From NCBI RefSeq assembly GCF_030272615.1, contig NC_081407.1, positions 270,415,870-270,479,869 of the forward strand: a DNA stretch of 64,000 nucleotides, read 5' to 3'. This document shows, in pieces, positions 56,440 through 64,000 of the stretch. A program made the translations under genes and the position numbers. Origin of the DNA: Cryptomeria japonica (lineage: Eukaryota > Streptophyta > Pinopsida > Cupressales > Cupressaceae). The notes beneath the pieces were generated by a model. It ran no database searches. It saw only the letters and a list, made by a program, of their open reading frames with translations, and was not told where the DNA came from. How positions within the stretch are numbered: position 1 is the first letter of the stretch; every line of letters starts with the position of its first letter.

Positions 56440-57330
56440 AATCTTACATGTGATTGTGAGCATTGTCAATGGGTGATGGCTTGGGAACGTAAGGTTGCAT
56501 TGAAGACTGACGATGAGTCTTCTGTTTTAGCTCATGCTTCTTCTTATATTCTTGTTTGATTTTTGTTCCTCTTGTCGTCTCTATTCCTGTCTCTAATTCT
56601 ACTTTTGTCTTGAGAGATGCGAATGAACCTCAGCCCAAAAGGGTGCAAGTGTTCATTTCTCCCTCCTTAAAGTGTCCTCTTATTGTGTCTTTGCATAATA
56701 TTCGTCCATTTGCAACACCGATAACATGCTTCATTTGAAGGTCATGTTTAGCGCAACTCTATTTGCTCCTCAACATCTTCATCCTAGATTCTCTGGGGTC
56801 CTTCACCCTGCAACAATTGATGTGAGGATTTCATATCAAATGACTAAGCGTAAGTTTGAGCAAGGCCCCATTTGTGATTTTTACCAAAAGAATTATGCTC
56901 TTTTAGCTCCTCTTTCTTATTCTATTCTAGTATTTGAGGAGGCTCCACTTTCGCTGGAGTTTGTCACTACCTCTCTCCTAGAGGTTGGTGGTGCAGCTCT
57001 TGTCTCACAACATTCAATTTATGCACCTTACTCCTCTTCTAAGAAGTGCATGTTTGACCCTCTAGAAGATTTTCTAATATTGTAAACTATTTTCACAAGA
57101 TCGTTGACCCTTGACTTACAGGAATTGGTGGATATGAATGTGGTGGTAGCCTCATCCCGGGCTGTTATTGTAGGTGAGACATTTGGCACCGCTGTAGCCA
57201 TTGTCCCTTTGCAAGCTTGACCTCATTCCCCCTATGATCAAGACTAGGAGGATGTTGATGGTTTCTTAGAGGTGATTGACTATAGAAGTGCCTCTTTGTG
57301 TCTTTAGATTAGCATTTGCTTGTCTATTTG
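56440..57330 (+). other. Unclassified coding-like stretch, right part
   Basis: Reads CDCEHCQWVMAWERK near 56460, then two frames of 60 and 119 codons (FVPLVVSIPVSNST..., FCDFYQKNYALLAPLSYSILVFEEAPLSLEF-like) up to about 57085. It is interrupted by stops and does not match a family I know. It lies just beyond the target duplication of element F and probably continues 43801-44491. It could be a LINE or gene relic. Confidence 0.3.
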
Positions 57331-59190
57331 TGTTTTATTGTACTTTGTTATATATGTTTGTGCTCTAACTTGGAGGACCTGAGATATATTAGTAGGTACT
57401 TGGATGCAAGGGAGAAAATTTGTCATACACTTACTCTATTTGTATCATCGTTATTCTTTTTTTCATACATTTATTTTTTATATTTAAGGACGATGCAAAG
57501 TGTCAGAGCTTTTAGGCCTCTTCCATGTTGACCCAAGTTTTTATTTTTCCTTCGTGTGCTTCTCCTTCATGATTTGAGTTATTTGGGGATATGATGATGA
57601 TTCATACAAAGTTATATATGTAGATACTATTGATATAAATCTTACTAACCTCAAATACTAGGATGCCTTTTTCTCTTTATGTTTTTGTTGGTGTTGTGCA
57701 TTTTATGTGCTATCTATTGCAAGGTAGCATTCAATAGATACATCTTGACATCTTTTGATGACACATCTATTTTCCTTACGATAATTTGTGCTCCTTTGTG
57801 TAGCACAAATCATTCTAAGAGGGGCTATAATATTCATAATATAGCTTTCTTATCTCATCATTCTTTTGTATCTTTTCAAAATATGTATGCATACAACTAT
57901 CTTACCACCGTCTAATGTGAGGACAACCCAGTAGACCTTGTTTTTATACATATCTATGTCTCTTTTCTATGATTCTCCTACAACATAGTTTATAACAGTC
58001 ATAGGCCAATTGGATTGTCATATGGTCCCAAGCATAGCACAACTTGCTAGCCATACATATCAGTTCTATCTTTAGTCTATATTATTTTTGATATCTAATT
58101 GTGCTTTTCACCTAACATGTTTGTGTGCCGCTAACATGTGTATGGTGATAGAACTCAATAATATTTATGTGGGATTGACTTTGATCTCTTCCCTAGGGGA
58201 AACTCTACATAGATATAAGGTTGTACTTTAGTTTGCATCTTCTTTTGGACATACATACTTGCTAAAGTGGGGGGAAAATGTTTGTCGTAAATTACATATT
58301 ATGTGATTTGACATCACTTACGCCTCACCTTTAATTAAAATTAAGATGATTGCGCTCTTAAGGTTTAATCCCAAACCAAAACATCCCTTACCAAATTGCA
58401 TGCGCGAGTTCTGCACCGTTAGTTTTGATTTTTGCTCGGATGTATGCACATAATGCAAGCGTTTGTTGAGGTCTCTTTCATTTTGTGAAAATCCACAACA
58501 AATCTAGTCATTGGGATGTTACAGTTGCCACGTTTGGCCATTGTAATGTTTCTTCTAACCTACACCAACATCAGAAATCAACTTACTTTGTCAAAACACT
58601 TTCAATGATATCTAAGCTCTCTTTTTCTTGTCATTTCAATCATTTACTTGTATCTAATGCTTTCATTTTAGTTTCTTTAACTCACTACGTAGTCGTACTT
58701 TATATTTCTTGGTATTCTAGGACATTATGCAAATTATCTAGTGCCTCTCTTTGACAATTCCAATTTCCATGTGCCACACATTTGACTTGGACATAGAACT
58801 TTTTAAGTTGTCTTGGAGATCTCTTTAGTCTACACTTTCGATTTCTTTAGTCCAAAGAACTTAAATAATTTTTGTACATCATAATTAATTAAGTAGGGCG
58901 TAAACTTGAAAGTCGTAGTTACCGAAAGACTTATTAGACTAGAGGATTGAAACTTGAATCCTCGAAAGGTTTGATTATCCTTCGTAGTGGTTCAATTTTC
59001 ATTCTCTATAGGGTAAAAGTGTTTCACGTATAATACCAAATTATTTTTTCTCTTTTAAAAGTTTGAATTACTATCAAATTTACTCATAAAATTTCAATTA
59101 GAAGAGTTTTTGTCAAAACCCTTTCAATCAAATTATATATCCGGTTTCCATTTTGATAGCTACATCCTCCTTTTCTAGATTTTTTTGAAA
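57331..59190. other. Non-coding stretch
   Basis: AT-rich sequence with only short open frames (under 90 codons). I see no gene or repeat family here. Confidence 0.4.

Positions 59191-59194
<4 letters not shown>

Positions 59195-59269
<75 letters not shown>
59195..59269. repeat. (TA)n microsatellite
   Basis: An unbroken TA run of about 75 bp. The LINE 3' end on the minus strand stops about 80 bp to its right. Confidence 0.97.
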
Positions 59270-59271
<2 letters not shown>

Positions 59272-59339
59272 ATTTAAAAAATAGACAAGAGCTTATGTCA
59301 TATGCAAGCTATGATTTTTTGGTATGTTGTAATATAAAA

Positions 59340-62300
59340 CGTTATTTTTTATTTATTTTTTCAATAAAAGTGGGCAAGCCACTAAACTTTATTATTATAT
59401 TTCATAATTTTTGCAACGGGTTCAAACGACATACTGGCAGGAAAGAACCCGCAAGAAAACCTCTGGTTATAGCCTTGAATAAAAAACTAAAACTACCCTT
59501 ACATAATCTTACATATCCAGAAAACCCACCCACCCCATACAACTGAAAGTATACAAATAGGTCCCATAAGACATGTCTAGATACAAAGCTAGCTAGCTGC
59601 AAAATAAAGAGTTGGATAACAAAATTATCTCCTCCAAAGATCGTGTAGAAACACACAAGAGCCCATAAACTCATGCCAATTGGGGAGCATCAGCTGGTTA
59701 CAAAATGAATAGCTGGATATCTAAGAGAAACTCCTCAATAAGATCATACAGGGGTACGAAGGAGCCAAATCTACAGCATGTCAAAACTGAATAAAGCTAA
59801 AATTATCCATATCTGCATGAAAAAGCCATACCACAACTCCAAGATATAGGAGTCAGACATCTAAAAACCAAGAACTAGTGCTTTAAACCAGAGGATCATG
59901 AGCTGCATTCGGAGGAGGAACAACCCTTAGAGGAAATTCCAACCAAATAGGAGTAGAGAATAGGAAACTCAAAGAAAGTAGCGAATGCAAAGCCTCAAAA
60001 ACAACCCAGGCTTTGTCCACAAACTGATCAGGAACCCGATCCAGAAGAAAATCCATAGAAGCCCATGTATCATCAATGGTATCACATATCAGCCCCGTTC
60101 TTAGTTCAAACAACAATTGACCAAACCAGCCATTACCCAAGAGCTCATGGCGAGGAAGAAAACCACCAGAATAAAAAGAACCCACATCAAAATGATAATC
60201 ATCCAAGGCAGAAAAAACCATATCCCGATTACATACTGATGGAAAAATGAACATGGAAACCAGGAGGCAGACCAAATCAATATCAAGTAAAACACCATAA
60301 CAGATTGTAAGATAGTCGACATTTGTAGAAGCAAACACTCCAGAAATGTAAAACAAAATGTAGCCTTCCACACACTAAATAAATGAAATGAGAACACATG
60401 GGAGAAATAACAAAAGACTGCCATCAACTTACCATCATGGCGACAACAGATTTATGATGAAATAACATTTACAAACTACCATGATACGACATTTCACACT
60501 GAATAACAACTTTGAAAACCTCACAGCCATCATTGAAAGCCAAGTGGGAGAGAATGCGCACCAACAAATGATTATAATCATCAAAAAACAATGCCAAACC
60601 TCCCACGACCAAAACTCACATATAACAAGCTTCAAGGAACTACAAAACATCATCAAACAATAATAGCCGAAGTACGTGCCGAATAATAAAATCTCACTCA
60701 TGCCAATTTCCCATGAAAGATGAACAAAAATCATTAAAATCACACATGCCGCTACCCTTGAATGTATCATGATTACCCACACCCTCACCCTATGAATGAC
60801 ATCATATATGACGAATACATAAAATAGAAATATAATTTCTACATCAAATATTAGACATGTACAAAGTCATCCATATCGTGAAAATGAACATAAGCCTGAC
60901 AAGTCAAGGAGGGAAAGCGATCATCCAAACAATATGCAAAGAATTTAAATATTTTGAACTCCTTCCCAAAATTTAGAAGGAATTTCATTAGAATCAACCA
61001 ACTGGAAATGAGCCTTACTGTCAATGGCAAGATTTGCCAGAAAATCGGCCACTGCATTAATTTCCCTATAACAATGACATATTAAGAAGGAATCAAAAGA
61101 ATATAACTTTTGTAAAATATGATCAAGAAAATACCGCAACTTCCAACAATTTGATTTCTTCTTCATAACGCTTTGAATAATAACCATAAAATCACCCTCA
61201 ATCACTATGTTTTTTACCTTTAAAGAGATTACCATATCCAAACCCAAGGATAAAGCTTGATACTCCACAAAATTTTTAGTGCTAAAACCAATATTATGAC
61301 ATTTAGCAAGGATGAGTTGCGCATTGTGATCAAAGATGGCCATCCCAACCCCCGCCTTCCCAGGATTTCCCCGAGAGGCACCATCAAAATTAAGTTTGAA
61401 ATGTCCCCAAGCAGGAGGTTTCCACTTGGCCAACAACCCCATCGCAAAGGAATTATTACTCTTGGAGACTGAGCCCTCAGAGGGTAAAATCGAGAGAGCT
61501 TCCCACACCCTGGTAACCCTATTATCCCAATGCGAAAAGGAAGATTGATTACCCAAGTTCTTATAAATATAAGACAAAGCAACCTTCGAAATAGAGGCTT
61601 CTATTTTTTGCAGAACATCTGATACAGAAGAACTCAGCTTCTTGAAACTCCTATTATTTCGTTCAAGCCAAGTATTCCAGATGACAATAGAGGGAGAAAC
61701 AACGCAAAGGCATACATTGAAAGAAGAGGAAAACAAGATAGGCCAAGAGAAGAAGTGGGAAGAAAGATCCTTACCAATAACAAAAGATAAGCCCAATTTA
61801 CTCAGCAACAAACTCCAACAGTCATAAGAAAAATCACAATGCATAAACAAATTTGAAGAAGACTCATGGTTCTCATTACATAGAATGCATGGAAAAACCG
61901 CAGTAATGCCTAATCTGTCCAACCTCATACCTGTTAGAACTCTATCCTGGACGACCAACCAAGCAAAGACGCCAACTTTAGGTAAACAAGCCGAGTGCCA
62001 GAACAACTTGTAAGGCCAATAAGAGCAAGAATTTCAGGTAAAAGGCAGAGATAACCATCTTTAACAAAGTACTTACCAGAAACACTCCCAGTCCAAATAA
62101 GTTCATCCTCAGAATCCGAGAGACTAACAAACCTTTCACTCATAATCTTATCAAACTCTCTTTTAGATCTACATCAAGAAAATCAATCGACTTCCATTTG
62201 GCTAATTTCAGAGGACCATTCTGAACAATATCAAAATAATCCACCACAGACACACCCCAAAGAGAAGTGAGGAGACCAATCAAGGGAGACCAGACTCTAA

Positions 62301-64000
62301 TAATAATCAAAGAGCAATGTCCATTCCATGATTCATCTCAAAATGTAGCTTTCCTTCCATCATCAACAACCCATGAGAGACGGGGAGTAATAACTGCTCT
62401 GCACTTACATAAGAAATTTCAAATGACAGAACCAGAAGGTAAATTTGAGAATTTGAAAATACTCTCTTTGGGACCATTATTTAGATATTTAGCAAACATA
62501 ATCTGAGCCCAAAGAGAGTTTGGCCTCTCATACAATCTCCAAACCAATTTGGCCCCTAAGGCTAAATTTTGATTCTTCAAATTACGAACACCAGTGCCAC
62601 CCGAATCCTAAGGAAGGCATATTTTATCCCATGCAACCAAAGGCAACCTCTTTTTGCCATCCTTATTGTTATTCCAAAGAAACGACCTTAGGGTATCTTG
62701 CAAGTTTACAATAACAGATCTAGGAGATTTTAATACCGACATTAAATAAATAGGAACAAAATTCAGAACAGATTTAATTAATATCAATTTACCAGCTAAA
62801 GACAACCATTTATGATTCCAAGAAAGAATTCTTTTTGAAATGGCCGAAATAACCTTATCCAAAAAATGAAACTTATCTTGCTTAATAAAAAAAGGAATCC
62901 CAAGATATATACAGGGCAGGTTACCAATCTGAGAACCCCGAAAGGAATGCAACCTCTTCTGGACAATCAGTGAAGTATTAAGAAAGAAAAGTTTAGACTT
63001 ATCAATATTGACTTTTTGACCAGAAAATGAACCATACTCCTGAATTATACCTAAAATTATCTTAGCCTCTAATAAAGAAGCATGGCCAAACAACAGAGTA
63101 TCATCAGCAAAGAGACAATGAGAAATGATTTGAGGATAATTTGGAATCCTAATACCTCACCAAAGACCCCCCGATCTAGCAGCCCTGATTGCCCAGCTAA
63201 AGGATTCAACAAGAAGAATAAACAAAAAAGGAGAAAGGGGATCTCCTTGCCTCAAACTTCTGGAAGAAGAAAAGAAACTATAAGGAGAACCATTGAGAAT
63301 TACTGAAAATCTTGTAGATGATATACAAGAGCGAATCCATTTTACCCAAGCATAAGAAAAACCCAACCTCAACAGAACCTTACACAAAGCTTGCCATTCT
63401 ACTCTATCATAGGCCTTCATCATATCAAGCTTAAGAATCATAGTTGAAGACTTCTGGGAGGAGATAGAATGCAACACCTCATGCGCCACAATCGCTCCTT
63501 CAACAGTTTCCCTCCCTGGAACAAAACCCCCTTGTTCCAAGGAAATAATCTTAGGTAAAATCTTCGCTAATCTTATAGAAATTTCCTTAGTAAATATTTT
63601 ATATAAGGTATTACACAAAGCAATAGGCCGGAAGTCAACAAAAGACTTTACATCCTCTTTCTTAGGAATAATAGAAATCAAGCTAGCATTCAGTTCTTTC
63701 AAAATAGACCTATTCTGCCTAGCCTCCTCAAGAGCCAGTAAAAAATCATTACCCACAAAGTCCCAACATTTCTGAAAAAAACAAAGGTGTATAACCATCA
63801 GAACCAAGAGCTTTATCAAGGTTCATAGCAAAAACTGCATGTTTAACTTCTTCTAGAGAAAAAGGTTCCATTAACATCTTATTATCTTCCATGGTTACCA
63901 GAGAAGGGACATGAGACTCGAAATTGCTAACATCACTTACTTCTGATGAGAAAATGGTTTTAAAAAACCTAACAACCTCCTTAGCAATATCATCCTGCTC
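59340..64000 (-). mobile_element. L1-type LINE (minus), 3' part, continuing beyond the right edge
   Basis: On the minus strand, ORF2 (RT, zinc-binding region, RNase H) is followed by about 1.5 kb of 3' region. This ends near 59350 in GCCCACTTTTATTG and an A-rich tail. Endonuclease and ORF1 would lie beyond position 64000. The 3' region 60900-59400 has short frames (up to 162 codons at 60371-59883) that I do not accept as genes. Confidence 0.85.
60945..63960 (-). pseudogene. LINE ORF2 relic: RT, zinc-binding region and RNase H
   Basis: Reading starts near 63880 (FSLEEVKHAVFAM) with a frameshift near 63780. The RT fingers and palm read SIIPKKED, FRPIALCN, GFVPGRETVEG, LKLDMMKAYDRVEW and LRQGDPLSPFLF, then a TGA at about 63157, then the catalytic FADD at 63111-63100 in the same frame. 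The thumb follows (YLGIPFF, LSLAGKLILIKSVL). Stops and frameshifts affect 62610-62010. The RT zinc-binding region has PKVGVFAWLVVQDRVLT and CILCNE at 62006-61840. RNase H at about 61400-61010 keeps its acidic residues (NFDGASRGNPG, VEYQAL, IEGDF, VADFLAN). The last open frame, 353 codons at 62006-60945, is intact. Confidence 0.88.

Noticed and set aside
59883-60788. Minus-strand frames of 108-162 codons after the LINE RNase H
   Set aside because: Located in the presumed LINE 3' region, overlapping frames, no domain; probably non-coding.

Overview
The window is repeat-rich plant nuclear DNA. There are no bacterial features, no RNA genes and no convincing intact cellular gene. It is a nested stack of LTR retrotransposons, LINE fragments and decayed coding relics, as found in large seed-plant genomes. 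The retroelement density, very long LTRs and ACCGGT-rich LTR sequences suggest a gymnosperm, but nothing in the sequence proves that.

Layout. 1-2.57 kb is non-coding apart from one copy of a diverged direct repeat. At 2.57-9.78 kb a 0.93 kb unit with 30-nt inverted ends is split by a complete Ty1/Copia element A (2765-9048, target duplication CATCT). At 10.8-19.0 kb lies a degenerate Ty3/Gypsy element B whose 5' LTR side is rearranged and partly inverted. At 19.0-25.1 kb there are two LINE ORF1 relics, the first split by a 2.4 kb solo LTR C (19261-21664). At 26.6-28.2 kb (minus) lies a relic of an intron-containing SET-domain gene, followed by an LTR remnant. At 30.6-43.8 kb a minus-strand Ty3/Gypsy element D is split inside its RNase H domain by a plus-strand Copia-type element E (31442-39996). 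At 44.5-56.4 kb lies a minus-strand element F with LTRs, primer-binding site and polypurine tract but no protease, integrase or reverse transcriptase. It carries an intact zinc-knuckle ORF and a second long ORF that I do not recognise. F is itself split by a 4.55 kb solo LTR G (49408-53955, target duplication GAATG), and F in turn splits an unclassified coding-like stretch. At 59.3-64.0 kb (minus) lies a decayed LINE ORF2 with RT, zinc-binding and RNase H regions, running off the right edge.

The most notable signals are: (i) element F, a non-autonomous element with a capsid-less zinc-knuckle protein and an extra ORF of about 930 codons; (ii) eight tandem hairpins in the 3' untranslated part of element A whose stems change in a compensatory way; (iii) the SET-domain relic with usable splice signals; (iv) U5 hairpin motifs shared by otherwise different LTRs; (v) the inverted LTR structure of element B.

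The elements interact only as layers of insertion. The order G into F into the unclassified locus, E into D, C into a LINE, and A into the inverted-repeat unit follows from the target duplications and interrupted reading frames. Every pol gene here carries stops or frameshifts, and two have altered RT active-site residues, so no autonomous element in the window looks active.
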